Source: Candidatus Scalindua japonica (lineage in GTDB: Bacteria; Planctomycetota; Brocadiia; Brocadiales; Scalinduaceae). Taken from it: a stretch of DNA of 64,000 nt. Every line of letters begins with the position of its first letter. Position 1 is the first letter of the stretch. Location: the NCBI RefSeq assembly GCF_002443295.1, contig NZ_BAOS01000027.1, positions 1 to 64,000 of the forward strand. Direction: 5' to 3'. Below, piece by piece: positions 31,885 through 41,754 of the stretch. A program made the position numbers and the translations under genes. The notes beneath the pieces are model-generated. The model ran no database searches and had not been told where the DNA came from. It worked only from the letters and a program-made list of their open reading frames with translations.

Positions 31885-31898
31885 CAAGGGGTCACTGG
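31862..31898. terminator. Perfect 14-bp hairpin across the right attachment junction
   Basis: CCAGTGACCCCTTG (31862-31875), a 9-base loop, CAAGGGGTCACTGG (31885-31898). The left arm is in the attachment repeat and the right arm is in host DNA. It lies between convergent genes (integrase and the sigma-54 activator) and may serve as a terminator, though no T tract follows. Confidence 0.5.
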
Positions 31899-31928
31899 CT
31901 GTTCTTAACTATTTTACAAGTACCTCAA

Positions 31929-33470
31929 TTAACGTTCTTTAAACATACTTTTTTTGATAGAGAACTTTTTCATTTTGTTTAAGATAGTGCGTCGGTTCAA
32001 TCCTGTTGCCTCAGCTATATCGCTTATTTTGCCTTTGTATTTTTTAAATACCTCAATGAAGTACTCTTTCTCAATTTTGTCTAAATGTTCCTGCATATCA
32101 TCGTAAGAAGTGACTGCCGATCCGGTGTCTATCGGTGATGGTAAAAGTTGTGGTTTTTCAGAATGGTCTGTTGATAGATCTATTTTTTCAATAGTGTTAT
32201 ACTCTTCCAGCAGGACAGCTTTCTCAATTACTCCTTCTAACTCTCTTATATTTCCAGGCCATGAATATGACATCAGTTTTCTCAAAACAGTGGACGAGAT
32301 GCCGGATATGTTTTTTTTGAAACGGTTGTTGAATTTTTCAATAAAATGGTCGACTAAAAACGGAATATCATCAGCGCGTTCTTTCAGAGACGGAAGTCTT
32401 ATAGCGATTATGTTGAGCCGGTAAAAGAGGTCCTTCCTGAACTCTCCCTTCTCTATCAACTCCAGGAGATCCTGGTTTGTTGCGGCAATAATACGAATAT
32501 CCACTTTTAAACTCTTCTCACCTCCCACCCTTTCTATCTCTCTCTCCTGTAATACTCGTAAAAGCTTAACCTGAGTGAGGGTTGACAATTCTCCAATTTC
32601 ATCCAAAAATATGGTGCCTTTATCCGCAAGCTCAAACTTCCCTTTTTTATCCCGAATCGCCCCGGTAAAAGAGCCTTTAACGTGTCCAAAAAGTTCGCTT
32701 TCCAGAAGGGTTTCGGGCAACGCCGCACAGTTAACAGCTACCATGTTGTGGTCTTTCCTGAGACTGTTATAATGAATAGCTTTTGCGACCAATTCCTTAC
32801 CTGTTCCGGTCTCTCCCGTGATAAGAATGGTAGAATCGGTCTGAGATACCCTGTCAATCAGGTTGTAAATATTCTGCATCAGGTAACTTTTGCCGATTAA
32901 ATTATGAAAATGGTATCTCTCGCCTAATGTAGTCTGCAGCTTCCTGATTTCGTTATTTTTGATGTCCAGCTCTTCAGTCAGGTCTTTCAGGAGTTTCCTT
33001 GTTTCCTGGTACTGGATCTCTTTGGTTACCCGTTTCGTGACATCCTTGCTGATTGAAAGAACACCCTGTATTGAACCGTCTTTATCAAAGATGGGGGCGC
33101 AGCTCTGGTCAAAAAAGTGGGTGGCATTGTCAGGAGAGGTGAGCTGCAACTCTCTAATATTCAGCCCCTTCCCGGATTTAAAAACCTTATTCAAGTTATT
33201 TGCCAGGTTTTGTTCGATAGATTTGAGCCGAAGCGCCAAGTAACTTGTGCCTTTTACCTCTTCAAAACTAACACCACATGACTGTTCGGCGGTCTTGTTC
33301 ATGAGTATGATGTTAAGGTCTCTGTCTAAAAGAATGACATCAGAATCAAGATTATCAATTATTGATTTGTCAATACTACCGTCACTATCGAGAAACTGTG
33401 GATGGACTTCAGCCCCGTTCCCTTTGTCAGAGATAAGTAATTTTTGCATTGAATACTTTTTCTTTGCCAT
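31929..33470 (-). CDS. Sigma-54-dependent activator with PAS sensor domain
   Basis: The 513-residue protein activates RNA polymerase-sigma-54 by ATP hydrolysis. A PAS domain (about residues 38-150) is followed by a short coiled coil, the AAA+ domain with Walker A GETGTGKE and Walker B IFLDEIGE, the sigma-54 contact loop GSFTGA (the usual GAFTGA with Ser) and a C-terminal Fis-type HTH ([19 protein letters not shown]). There is no receiver domain, so it senses a ligand or redox state through PAS. It diverges from three small heat-shock genes that have a sigma-54-type promoter and is the obvious candidate to control them. Confidence 0.92.
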   Translation of the reverse strand: MAKKKYSMQKLLISDKGNGAEVHPQFLDSDGSIDKSIIDNLDSDVILLDRDLNIILMNKTAEQSCGVSFEEVKGTSYLALRLKSIEQNLANNLNKVFKSGKGLNIRELQLTSPDNATHFFDQSCAPIFDKDGSIQGVLSISKDVTKRVTKEIQYQETRKLLKDLTEELDIKNNEIRKLQTTLGERYHFHNLIGKSYLMQNIYNLIDRVSQTDSTILITGETGTGKELVAKAIHYNSLRKDHNMVAVNCAALPETLLESELFGHVKGSFTGAIRDKKGKFELADKGTIFLDEIGELSTLTQVKLLRVLQEREIERVGGEKSLKVDIRIIAATNQDLLELIEKGEFRKDLFYRLNIIAIRLPSLKERADDIPFLVDHFIEKFNNRFKKNISGISSTVLRKLMSYSWPGNIRELEGVIEKAVLLEEYNTIEKIDLSTDHSEKPQLLPSPIDTGSAVTSYDDMQEHLDKIEKEYFIEVFKKYKGKISDIAEATGLNRRTILNKMKKFSIKKSMFKER

Positions 33471-33617
33471 AGCCGCCTGGTATTAACGGGAACGATACTT
33501 CCCATATATGAATTGTTCGCTATACTTACTAAGCCTTTAAAATATAGGTACCAACATCAAGTAATCATTATTTCTTCCCACTTTTTCTACAGTTTAGTCT
33601 ATTTAAGAATGGAAATC

Positions 33618-33674
33618 CAACACAAAAGGGAAATTATATGCCCATTTGGCTAATAAAATACTATTATTGTGTTG
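33618..33674 (+). promoter_or_regulatory. Candidate upstream activator site for the sigma-54 promoter
   Basis: CAACACAA (33618-33625) and TTGTGTTG (33667-33674) form an exact 8-base inverted repeat, 43 to 100 bases upstream of the -24 element. Two half-sites at this distance would suit binding of the divergent activator. Confidence 0.4.
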
Positions 33675-33716
33675 CAAGAAAGCATAAGAATAGTAATAAT
33701 AATGACTTGCACAATA

Positions 33717-33731
33717 TGGCACATTCTTTGC
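33717..33731 (+). promoter_or_regulatory. Sigma-54 (-24/-12) promoter of the small heat-shock operon
   Basis: TGGCAC (33717-33722), five bases, TTGC (33728-33731), with the diagnostic GG-N10-GC spacing. It is 107 bases upstream of the first hsp20 gene and next to a gene for a sigma-54 activator. Confidence 0.75.
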
Positions 33732-33838
33732 GGTACTAAACAAGTGAAGAGAGAAAAACTCTCAAATATACAGCAAAGCTTAGCTGTAAGAATTAATAAG
33801 ATTATGTTATTTATTATATTTTGAAGGAGGGACATAAA

Positions 33839-34270
33839 ATGAAAAGGGAATTAATAAGATTGAACAGGTTGCCTTTATTTGCCGCATTCCGTGATGATAT
33901 GAGTACGATGTTAGACGATTTTTTGGACACAAAATCTCCTGGTAGGGGATGGAACCCTGATATTGATATTGTAGAAACGGATAACAATATTATAGTAAAA
34001 GCAGAATTACCCGGAGTTGACCCGAAAGAGATTGACATTTCAATCTTAAATGACACGCTGACAATAAAGGGAGAAAAAAAGGAAGAGAAAGAGGATAGTA
34101 GTAAGTCTTATCACCGTGTAGAAAGATCGTATGGCCGCTTTACCCGTACAATTAATCTGCCCAAACATGTTAAAAGAGATGAGATAGAGGCAAAGGAGCA
34201 TAAGGGTGTACTGGAAATTACACTGCCAAAGATGGAGAATGCGGAGACAAAGAAGATCACCGTTAAGTAA
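33839..34270 (+). CDS. Small heat-shock protein (Hsp20/alpha-crystallin family) 1
   Basis: The 143-residue chaperone binds unfolding proteins without ATP. The alpha-crystallin domain (about residues 37-130) has the VKAELPGVDPKEIDIS block, GEKKEEKE and the C-terminal KGVLEITLPK, ending with an ITVK tail that anchors oligomers. The ATG at 33839 is used because GGAGGG lies at 33824-33829; an in-frame upstream codon at 33821 has no such site. It is the first of three tandem hsp20 genes downstream of a sigma-54-type promoter. Confidence 0.94.
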   Translation: MKRELIRLNRLPLFAAFRDDMSTMLDDFLDTKSPGRGWNPDIDIVETDNNIIVKAELPGVDPKEIDISILNDTLTIKGEKKEEKEDSSKSYHRVERSYGRFTRTINLPKHVKRDEIEAKEHKGVLEITLPKMENAETKKITVK

Positions 34271-34289
34271 GAGTGACTAAACCTGGCTA

Positions 34290-34323
34290 ATGTTGAGATG
34301 CGGGAAACCCGGCGTCTCAACAT
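34290..34323 (+). other. Hairpin between hsp20 genes 1 and 2
   Basis: ATGTTGAGA (34290-34298) pairs with TCTCAACAT (34315-34323), with further GC pairing inside. No T tract follows, so it is more likely an mRNA-stability element than a full terminator. Confidence 0.5.
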
Positions 34324-34382
34324 GGCCGAACGGAATAATAGTTTATAAGAAAATATACCTTAACTTTGAGAGGAGGTCTGAC

Positions 34383-34802
34383 ATGTTACTATCAGGAGCA
34401 CTTGAAACTTTATTAGGATTACAGGACGCCGTGGACCGTGCGTTTGACACCGGTTTCTTTGATAGCACAACAACCAGTCGAGGCGTGCATCCACCGGTTA
34501 ATATTTTTGAAAAGAGTGGTGATTTGGTCCTTGTCGCAGAATTACCCGGAGTAAAAAAGGAGGACCTGAACATAGAAGTAAAAGGAAATACCATTCGACT
34601 CGCTGGAGAACGCATCATAGAGTACAACGAAAACGTCAGTTATCACCGTGTTGAACGTAACTCCTCTAAATTTGACAGGACGTTGAGACTGCCATTTAAC
34701 GTTGAATCCGATAAGGTAAAAGCGGAATATAAAGACGGCCTTCTGGTAATCTCCCTGTCACGCGCAGAGTCGGATAAATCCAAACAAATAACTATCCAAT
34801 AA
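34383..34802 (+). CDS. Small heat-shock protein (Hsp20 family) 2
   Basis: The 139-residue protein has a full alpha-crystallin domain: LVLVAELPGVKKEDLNIEV, IRLAGER, YHRVERNSSKFDRTLRLP and DGLLVISLSRAES. It ends in ITIQ rather than the I-x-I/V seen in many partners. The ATG at 34383 has GAGGAGGT in front. It is more alike to protein 1 than to protein 3, which suggests duplication within the operon. Confidence 0.94.
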   Translation: MLLSGALETLLGLQDAVDRAFDTGFFDSTTTSRGVHPPVNIFEKSGDLVLVAELPGVKKEDLNIEVKGNTIRLAGERIIEYNENVSYHRVERNSSKFDRTLRLPFNVESDKVKAEYKDGLLVISLSRAESDKSKQITIQ

Positions 34803-34822
34803 TTAATTGAAAGGAGGATATC

Positions 34823-35233
34823 ATGAGTAAGGAAACGAAAGAAATTACGAAAGCTGAAAACAGGAAGCCGGAAAAAACCGAATTTACCGGAGAGAGGACT
34901 ATTCCTGGAAAATATTATATTCCTAAAACCGATATTGCGGAAACTGAAAAAAGCCTGGTTGTAATTATGGATGTTCCTGGCGTTCGAAAGGAGAACGTAA
35001 ATATCACCCTGGAAAATAATAACCTGGAGGTTGATGCCAAGATAGACCATTCACCTTATGAAAATCTCAATCCGGTATATACCGAGTACAATGTAGGTCA
35101 TTATACCCGACGATTTACCGTATCAAATATTATTGATACAGCAAAAATTGATGCAGGCCTAACTGATGGGGTCTTGACCTTGACATTACCAAAGGCTGAG
35201 GAATCGTTGCCAAGGAAGATTGAGGTTAGCTGA
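34823..35233 (+). CDS. Small heat-shock protein (Hsp20 family) 3, divergent
   Basis: The 136-residue protein has a charged N-terminal extension (KETKEITKAENRKPEKTE) in place of the hydrophobic arm of its neighbours and a recognisable alpha-crystallin domain (VVIMDVPGVRKENVNITLE, ending DGVLTLTLPKAEES and KIEV). AAAGGAGG precedes the ATG. The different N-terminus suggests that it modifies mixed oligomers rather than simply repeating their role. It closes the operon. Confidence 0.92.
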   Translation: MSKETKEITKAENRKPEKTEFTGERTIPGKYYIPKTDIAETEKSLVVIMDVPGVRKENVNITLENNNLEVDAKIDHSPYENLNPVYTEYNVGHYTRRFTVSNIIDTAKIDAGLTDGVLTLTLPKAEESLPRKIEVS

Positions 35234-35378
35234 ATAGAGATTGGAACAAGTGTTTTGAGAAAAAAACAATGAATTGGTTGCTAAATCCAGCAATCAGTTA
35301 TTACCTGAATCGAAAAAAACAGATTAGGAAACATAGGTATTCTTTGCGGAGTCATTGAGTACTCAATATGTAAAAAAA

Positions 35379-35407
35379 GGGCAATCATTGAGATTGCCCT
35401 TTTTTTA
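35379..35407. terminator. Bidirectional terminator after the hsp20 operon
   Basis: GGGCAATC (35379-35386), loop ATTGA, GATTGCCC (35392-35399), then eight T residues; seven A residues on the other side would also end leftward transcripts. Confidence 0.88.
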
Positions 35408-35483
35408 TCAATGATTACCACGTGTTTCTGTTTCTTTAAAAACCTGACATTTCTAAATGGCTTGACAAGATATCTAATTTGAG

Positions 35484-35512
35484 TTGACACTTTTTCTTAA
35501 ATCTGGTTTAAT
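35484..35512 (+). promoter_or_regulatory. Candidate promoter of secA
   Basis: TTGACA (35484-35489), a 17-base spacer and TTTAAT (35507-35512), 36 bases before the secA ATG. Confidence 0.65.
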
Positions 35513-35547
35513 TAAATTTTTCAATTTTTCAGACATAAACCATAATA

Positions 35548-38154
35548 ATGAGTATATTTACAAAGATTTTTGGTACTGCAAGCGATCGGGTTTTAAAAAC
35601 CCTGAAGCCGATAGTAGAACATATAAATTCACTTGAAAGCGGCCTACAGGCGTTAACTGATGCAGAACTCAGGCAAAAGACTGACACATTCAGGGAAAGG
35701 CTTGCTGCCGGAGAGACGCTCGATGATATTTTGCCGGAGGCTTTTGCCGTTGCCAGAGAGGCCAGCAGAAGGGTGTTATTAGTACCCAATGCAGACAGCC
35801 CGGACAAGACCATGAGGCATTTTGATGTTCAGCTGATTGGAGGGATTGTATTACACAGGGGAAACATTGCGGAGATGACAACAGGTGAAGGTAAAACACT
35901 TGTAGCAACATTGCCGGCATATCTTAATGCTATTGCGGGTAAAGGCGTTCACGTTGTTACCGTAAACGATTATCTTGCCAATAGAGATATGAACTGGATG
36001 TTGCCCATGTATGAATTTCTGGGCCTTTCTGCAGGCGCGATACAGAGTAATCAGAGCTATGACGATAAGAAAGCCGCTTATAAAGCGGATATCACTTATG
36101 GTACCAATAATGAGTTTGGTTTTGATTACCTGAGAGACAATATGAGAGTGCACCTTGAAGAACAGGTACAGGGAGCATTAAACTATGCCATTGTTGATGA
36201 AGTTGACAGTATCCTGATCGACGAGGCCAGGACACCTCTCATAATTTCAGGTCCATCTGACGAATCAACGGAAAAATACTTTACTGCTGACAAGATCGCC
36301 AGAAAGTTGAAACCGGGTAAACATTACGAAGTAAAAGAGAAGGAAAAAGGTGTTAATTTAACTGATGAAGGAATTGGTATTGTAGAAAAAGAGCTTGGCG
36401 TTGACAGTATATATTCTGACATTCACATGGACTGGCCCCACTATATCGAACAGAGCTTACGTGCCCACTCACTGTTTATAAAAGACACAGACTACGTTGT
36501 TCAGGGAAAAGATGTTATCATCGTAGACGAATTTACGGGAAGATTGATGGAAGGCAGGATGTGGAGTGACGGACTTCACCAGGCCATACAGGCAAAAGAA
36601 CAGCTAAAGATAAAAGAAGAGAGTCAGACACTTGCCACAATTACGCTTCAGAATTTTTACCGTCTCTATACTAAACTTTCAGGGATGACTGGTACGGCCT
36701 ATACAGAAGCGGCTGAATTTGCCAGTATATACGGATTGGGAGTAGATGTTATACCGACAAACAAACCTTTACAACGCCAACACTATCCGGACAGAATCTA
36801 TGGAACGGGAAAAGAAAAAGAAAATGCTATAATTGAAGAGATAGCTGAAGTGCATGAAAAGGGCCAACCAATCCTGGTCGGGACTATTTCAATAGAAAAG
36901 TCTGAAATGTTCAGCAATGCGCTAAGACGGCGTGGTATAGAACATGAAGTCCTCAATGCAAAAAACCATGAACGAGAGGCCGCAATAATTGCAAAGGCCG
37001 GACACAAGGGAAATGTCACAATTGCGACAAATATGGCCGGAAGAGGTACGGACATTGTACTGGGCAATGGAGTTAAAGAGTTAGGGGGTCTTCATGTAAT
37101 AGGAACGGAAAGACATGAGGCGCGGCGTATTGATAACCAGTTACGAGGTCGTACAGGACGTCAGGGAGATCCGGGTTCATCACGGTTTTATGTTTCACTC
37201 GAAGATGACTTAATGCGTATCTTCGCACCGGAGAGGGTTGGCAACATATTAAAGAAATTTGGCATGACAGATGGCATGGCGATAGAGCACTCCATGGTAT
37301 CCAAATCAATCGAAAGGGCGCAAAAAAAGGTTGAACAACATAATTTCGAAATACGTAAAAATCTTCTTGAGTATGATGAGGTGATGGACGAACAGAGAAA
37401 AACCATTTATACATGGAGGCAGAGGGTCCTTGCTCAGGAAGACCTCAGGGAAGACCTGCTTAAAATGATTGAAGAGAGCATTGTAGAGACAGTAGACCAT
37501 TATATCGATCCGAAATCACACAGTGACGAATGGGATTTAGATGGTCTGCATAAATGGTATAAACAGAAATTCGGTATAAAATTTGACTTAAAGGCGCAAA
37601 ATGTAGAAACAAAGGAAAATGTTGAAGACCTGTTACTTGATACTGCAAGTGATGCTTATGACGCGAAAGAGAAGGAGATTGGAGCAGAGGAACTGAGAAA
37701 AATTGAGCAAATTCTTTTGCTTGAAAAAGTTGACACCAAATGGAAAGATCATCTCTATGCAATGGATCACCTGAAATCAGGTATTGGGCTGAGAGGCTAC
37801 GCCCAGGTTGACCCAAAGATAGAATACAAGCGTGAAGCGCTGATAATGTTTGAAAGCATGATGGCATCTATCAGGGAAGAAGTTACAGATCTGATTTTTA
37901 AATTACGAGTCAGGCCCGAAATAATAGATAGTAAAGATGTGTGGAACCCTGACAACTTTGTCTATCAGGACTCTCTCAATACCATGCCTGAGATGCCAGC
38001 TCCAAGAAGGGAAAGAGATGAGGCAATGATAACCAATAGTGGTCAGACCAAACAGAGACCGGAACCCATTCGTGCCACTGCTAAAGTCGGCAGGAACCAG
38101 CCTTGTCCTTGTGGAAGCGGGAAAAAGTATAAAGCATGCTGTGGCCAAAACTAA
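35548..38154 (+). CDS. secA: Preprotein translocase ATPase SecA
   Basis: SecA pushes unfolded preproteins through SecYEG at the inner membrane using ATP. At 868 residues it is of normal size. Walker [17 protein letters not shown] (about residues 111-126), the DEAD-type box [13 protein letters not shown], helicase motifs GRLMEGR and [11 protein letters not shown], the [16 protein letters not shown] block, the two-helix-finger region and a C-terminal zinc motif [14 protein letters not shown] are all present. The zinc tail binds SecB or ribosomes. It is an ordinary housekeeping gene with a good promoter, followed 39 bases later by waaA. Confidence 0.98.
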   Translation: MSIFTKIFGTASDRVLKTLKPIVEHINSLESGLQALTDAELRQKTDTFRERLAAGETLDDILPEAFAVAREASRRVLLVPNADSPDKTMRHFDVQLIGGIVLHRGNIAEMTTGEGKTLVATLPAYLNAIAGKGVHVVTVNDYLANRDMNWMLPMYEFLGLSAGAIQSNQSYDDKKAAYKADITYGTNNEFGFDYLRDNMRVHLEEQVQGALNYAIVDEVDSILIDEARTPLIISGPSDESTEKYFTADKIARKLKPGKHYEVKEKEKGVNLTDEGIGIVEKELGVDSIYSDIHMDWPHYIEQSLRAHSLFIKDTDYVVQGKDVIIVDEFTGRLMEGRMWSDGLHQAIQAKEQLKIKEESQTLATITLQNFYRLYTKLSGMTGTAYTEAAEFASIYGLGVDVIPTNKPLQRQHYPDRIYGTGKEKENAIIEEIAEVHEKGQPILVGTISIEKSEMFSNALRRRGIEHEVLNAKNHEREAAIIAKAGHKGNVTIATNMAGRGTDIVLGNGVKELGGLHVIGTERHEARRIDNQLRGRTGRQGDPGSSRFYVSLEDDLMRIFAPERVGNILKKFGMTDGMAIEHSMVSKSIERAQKKVEQHNFEIRKNLLEYDEVMDEQRKTIYTWRQRVLAQEDLREDLLKMIEESIVETVDHYIDPKSHSDEWDLDGLHKWYKQKFGIKFDLKAQNVETKENVEDLLLDTASDAYDAKEKEIGAEELRKIEQILLLEKVDTKWKDHLYAMDHLKSGIGLRGYAQVDPKIEYKREALIMFESMMASIREEVTDLIFKLRVRPEIIDSKDVWNPDNFVYQDSLNTMPEMPAPRRERDEAMITNSGQTKQRPEPIRATAKVGRNQPCPCGSGKKYKACCGQN

Positions 38155-38193
38155 CCACATGAGAAATTTCCATTTTAACAACTATAAAACAGG

Positions 38194-39492
38194 ATGCCAT
38201 TAATTTTTGATTCATTTTATTTAACCGCATCTTTATTTGGCTCGCCGTATTTATTATTCAAAATGGTAACAAGTAAACGCTATCGTACCGGATTGAATCA
38301 AAGATTTGGAATAACAACAGACAGGACAGGCAATAAACCGGGTATCTGGGTACATGGCGCGTCTGTAGGTGAAGTCATTACAGCGAAAAGCATTGTAAAG
38401 AGGATTGATGAAGAGTTCCCTGAATGCGAGATTTTTATATCCGCGACAACAAATACCGGTTTCTCGGTAGCAGAAAAAACCTTTTCTGATAAAAACGTTT
38501 TCTTTTTACCTGCCGACCTGAGCTGGATAACAAAAAAAGTGATTTTGAAGAAAAAACCGAATTTTATTCTTCTCGTCGAACTTGAAATATGGCCGAATTT
38601 TTTAATATCGGCTTATAAGAAAAAAATACCCGTTATCATAGTTAACGGACGAATATCCGATAGATCTCTTAAGGCATACCGAGCTCTCAGTTACATTTCG
38701 AAGGATTTTCGTAAAAGCCTGACTAATGAAATGAATACTTTTTGTGCAAGGACTGAGCTTGACGCACAGCGTTTTCGTGATTTAGGTATAGCCGATAAAC
38801 AAATTTTTGTTACCGGCACAATGAAATATGACAATATACCAACCCGTATTGATGAAGGCGTCAGTAAGGAGCTGAAAGGACTATTTCATATAAACGATGA
38901 TGATTTAGTGCTTGTAGGTGGAAGTACGCATGATGGTGAAGAAGAGGTCTTAGTCAGAATCTATGCAAAGTTGAATGAAACCTATCCGAATTTAAAATTA
39001 ATTCTGGTACCAAGACATATTGAAAGAGCCAGAGACGTTGCCAGGCTGATAGAAAAAATGGGGTTTGTGTCTGTACGAAAAACAGAGGCAGAACGCTCTC
39101 ATTACGAATGGCAGAAGACAAAGAAAACAATCATATTAATTGATACTGTCGGTGATTTAGGAAAGATTTATTCTCTGTCAAATTACGTTTTTGTTGGGAA
39201 GAGCCTTATTCCATCCGGAGGTCAAAATATGATGGAACCGGCTGGGCTGGGAAAACCGGTTGTCTTTGGTCCGCATACTTTTAACTTTAAAGAAGAAACC
39301 GAACTTCTTCTCAAAAACGATGCGGCCAAAGTCGCCAAAACAGAAGTCGAACTTTTTGAAACAATTGAAACTTTTATCAGGGATCCTGAAACTGCAAAGG
39401 AGATGGGGCTAAAAGCACAAAAGATAATTAATGAAAAAAGAGGTGCGACAAATAGAAATATAGAAATAATAAGAAATATTATAATGAATTAA
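38194..39492 (+). CDS. waaA: 3-deoxy-D-manno-octulosonic acid (Kdo) transferase WaaA
   Basis: WaaA transfers Kdo from CMP-Kdo to lipid A precursor at the inner face of the cytoplasmic membrane. The 432-residue protein has a short hydrophobic N-terminus, the N-terminal Rossmann domain with WVHGASVGE (catalytic Glu near residue 60) and VELEIWPN, and a C-terminal GT-B domain with VLVGGSTHDGEEE, VPRHIERA, VGKSLIPSGGQNMMEPAG and PVVFGPHTFNFKE. It shows that the organism makes a Kdo-containing lipopolysaccharide core. Confidence 0.95.
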   Translation: MPLIFDSFYLTASLFGSPYLLFKMVTSKRYRTGLNQRFGITTDRTGNKPGIWVHGASVGEVITAKSIVKRIDEEFPECEIFISATTNTGFSVAEKTFSDKNVFFLPADLSWITKKVILKKKPNFILLVELEIWPNFLISAYKKKIPVIIVNGRISDRSLKAYRALSYISKDFRKSLTNEMNTFCARTELDAQRFRDLGIADKQIFVTGTMKYDNIPTRIDEGVSKELKGLFHINDDDLVLVGGSTHDGEEEVLVRIYAKLNETYPNLKLILVPRHIERARDVARLIEKMGFVSVRKTEAERSHYEWQKTKKTIILIDTVGDLGKIYSLSNYVFVGKSLIPSGGQNMMEPAGLGKPVVFGPHTFNFKEETELLLKNDAAKVAKTEVELFETIETFIRDPETAKEMGLKAQKIINEKRGATNRNIEIIRNIIMN

Positions 39493-39537
39493 TCATTTAT
39501 TTTATTCTTGTAAAACAAAAAAGTAATGAAAGTTTAA

Positions 39538-39559
39538 GACAGTGTGTAAGTAAACTGTC
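39538..39559 (+). other. Hairpin between waaA and metK
   Basis: GACAGT (39538-39543) pairs with ACTGTC (39554-39559). It is short and without a T tract, and no SAM-riboswitch consensus was found in this 127-base gap. Confidence 0.3.
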
Positions 39560-39619
39560 CTCTTCTATTTTATATAGATTGAATTTGAACAAGAACTTTG
39601 GAAAGGAAAAGAGAATCAA

Positions 39620-40789
39620 ATGAAAAAAGGAAACCATTTATTTACTTCTGAATCTGTATCCATGGGGCATCCTGATAAGATTGCCGACCAGGTGTCCGAC
39701 GCCGTATTGGACGCAATCTTAGCACAGGACCCGATGTCACGAGTTGCATGCGAAACACTGGTAACAACCGGAATGGCATTGGTTGCCGGTGAAATATCTA
39801 CTAAAGCGGTTATAGATATACCAGGTATAGTCAGGCAGACTATTAAGGATATTGGCTACAGTGATTCATCTATGGGATTTGACTATGAAACCTGCGCCGT
39901 TATGACAACTCTTGACAAACAGTCTCCGGATATTGCACAAGGTGTCTCAGAAGGTGAAGGTCTGCACAGTGAACATGGGGCGGGTGACCAGGGTATGATG
40001 TTCGGCTTTGCCTGTAACGAAACGGAAGAGCTAATGCCTCTGCCAATCTGCATGGCTCATCATTTAGTCAAAAAACTTGCTGACCAAAGGCAGACCGGGG
40101 TCCTGGGTTATCTTCGTCCAGATGGTAAATCACAGGTAACTGTTGAATATGAAGGAAGCAAACCGATCAGGGTGGATGCGGTGGTTATCTCCTCCCAGCA
40201 CGCACCTGACGTTTCACATGTTCAGCTTAAAGAGGATATAATAGAGAAAGTTGTAAAAGAGGTTATTCCCGCAAAATTCCTGGATGACAAAACCAAATAT
40301 TATATAAATCCGACCGGACGATTTGTAGTTGGCGGACCACAGGGAGACTGTGGTTTAACCGGAAGAAAGATCATTGTTGATACTTATGGCGGCAGAGCGA
40401 GGCATGGTGGGGGAGCATTTTCCGGGAAAGACCCGTCAAAAGTTGACCGAAGCGCCGCCTATGCCGCACGATACGTAGCCAAGAATATCGTGGCCGCGGG
40501 GTTAGCGGATGCATGCGAAGTCCAACTGTCTTACGCTATTGGTGTGGCAAAGCCAATGTCAGTACTGGTTTCAACAGAAAATACGGCTAAAATTCCAGAG
40601 TCAAAGATAGAAGAACTGGTTGACAAACATTTCGATCTTACACCAAAAGGCATCATCGATGGTCTGCAGTTGAGAAGGCCTATATACAAGGCTACGGCCA
40701 GTCATGGTCATTTTGGAAGAACTGAAGATTCCTTCTCATGGGAAAAGACAGATAAGGCGGAGATACTGAAAAAAGAGGCAGGGTTATAA
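39620..40789 (+). CDS. metK: S-adenosylmethionine synthetase MetK
   Basis: MetK makes SAM from methionine and ATP. The 389-residue protein has the family blocks [16 protein letters not shown] (about residues 17-32), [16 protein letters not shown] (about 120-135) and [19 protein letters not shown] (about 260-278), the last binding phosphate. GGAAAGG precedes the start. Together with ahcY 1.7 kb downstream on the other strand it covers formation of SAM and recycling of the S-adenosylhomocysteine that methylases (including the cobalamin methylases and HsdM) release. Confidence 0.98.
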   Translation: MKKGNHLFTSESVSMGHPDKIADQVSDAVLDAILAQDPMSRVACETLVTTGMALVAGEISTKAVIDIPGIVRQTIKDIGYSDSSMGFDYETCAVMTTLDKQSPDIAQGVSEGEGLHSEHGAGDQGMMFGFACNETEELMPLPICMAHHLVKKLADQRQTGVLGYLRPDGKSQVTVEYEGSKPIRVDAVVISSQHAPDVSHVQLKEDIIEKVVKEVIPAKFLDDKTKYYINPTGRFVVGGPQGDCGLTGRKIIVDTYGGRARHGGGAFSGKDPSKVDRSAAYAARYVAKNIVAAGLADACEVQLSYAIGVAKPMSVLVSTENTAKIPESKIEELVDKHFDLTPKGIIDGLQLRRPIYKATASHGHFGRTEDSFSWEKTDKAEILKKEAGL

Positions 40790-40835
40790 TCAGAAATTAA
40801 TTTGATTGTTTCACCGTACAGTAACTAATGAAAAA

Positions 40836-40870
40836 GGAGTGACGCAGACATCTTACTTCTGTGTCACTCC
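40836..40870. terminator. 13-bp hairpin after metK
   Basis: GGAGTGACGCAGA (40836-40848) pairs with TCTGTGTCACTCC (40858-40870) with one G-T pair. Five A residues precede it, so the T tract exists only for leftward transcripts; on the plus strand it may still stop or protect the metK transcript. Confidence 0.55.
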
Positions 40871-40938
40871 CTCATAAGAAAATTCTTATCTAATTTAATT
40901 GCTGTAATAACATTTTTGTACAGAAAGGCTTCTTTACA

Positions 40939-41649
40939 ATGAAAGACATAAGAGAATATAAAGAATATTTAAAATATTTCGTAACAGTTTTTGGAATATT
41001 AATGTTGGGAGTCTGTTTTTCTCCTCTGTATTCTTTTGGTGGACTTGGAGTTTGTGTAGAAGGGGATTGTGAAAACGGACATGGTACTTATACTCTCTTT
41101 GGCATAGAAGAATATGTGGGAAATTTTAAAGCAGGGGTATATGACGGAGAAGGCACTTTAACATATTTTGACGGAACAAAATATATTGGAACATTTGATA
41201 ATGGTAAATACAATGGTCAAGGCTCTTTGACTCTGCATGATGGTTCAAGTTATGTTGGAGATTTCAAGGGTGGCGCGTTTAGCGGCCAGGGTACTTTTAC
41301 CTGTTTTGATGGCGCAAAATATGTAGGGAATTTTGAGAATGGTAAGTATAACGGTCAAGGCACATTAACCTTATCTGATAATTCAATTTATGTCGGAGAG
41401 TTTGCGGATGACAAATATGAAGGCCAGGGTACTATGACTAAGACAAATGGTGAGAAATATGTGGGAATGTTCAATAATGGTGAGTTCAACGGCAAGGGCG
41501 CTTTAACCATGCCTAACGGAGAAAAATACGTAGGCGATTTTAAAGACGGCTTATTACACGGTATGGGAACTTTAACCTCCTCCAATGGTTCAGATTATGA
41601 TGTACAGTTCGAATATAATAATTTGATATCCGTGTCTCCCAGTCGATAA
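40939..41649 (+). CDS. MORN-repeat protein, membrane-anchored or secreted
   Basis: The 236-residue protein has an N-terminal hydrophobic segment (about residues 13-35) that is a signal anchor or signal peptide, then about eight consecutive MORN repeats of 22-23 residues of the form Y-x-G-x-F-x-x-G-x-x-x-G-x-G-T-x-T-x-x-x-G. MORN repeats form beta-hairpin sheets that bind lipids or partner proteins. Tandem repeat units show near-identical DNA segments (for example GGTAAATACAATGGTCAAGG-like stretches around 41204 and 41342), so copy number may vary. No catalytic domain is present. The function is unknown. Confidence 0.85.
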   Translation: MKDIREYKEYLKYFVTVFGILMLGVCFSPLYSFGGLGVCVEGDCENGHGTYTLFGIEEYVGNFKAGVYDGEGTLTYFDGTKYIGTFDNGKYNGQGSLTLHDGSSYVGDFKGGAFSGQGTFTCFDGAKYVGNFENGKYNGQGTLTLSDNSIYVGEFADDKYEGQGTMTKTNGEKYVGMFNNGEFNGKGALTMPNGEKYVGDFKDGLLHGMGTLTSSNGSDYDVQFEYNNLISVSPSR

Positions 41650-41754
41650 TCCTGTAACTTAACTCATGATAATAGTATACAAAGTTACCAGGTTGTCAGT
41701 ATTATGTGGTTAGTCTTACTTTACCTTGTACTTTCTTAACAGGAATACATATTT

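Noticed and set aside
37073-37867. Several long minus-strand frames inside secA
   Set aside because: They are antisense to a clearly functional, conserved gene and show no family features.
39493-39619. A SAM riboswitch before metK
   Set aside because: Only a short hairpin is present; none of the conserved SAM-I/II/III elements are seen.
41084-41600. CRISPR-like repeats in the MORN gene region
   Set aside because: The periodic DNA repeats are in-frame coding repeats of MORN units, without unique spacers; no CRISPR array was seen anywhere in the window.
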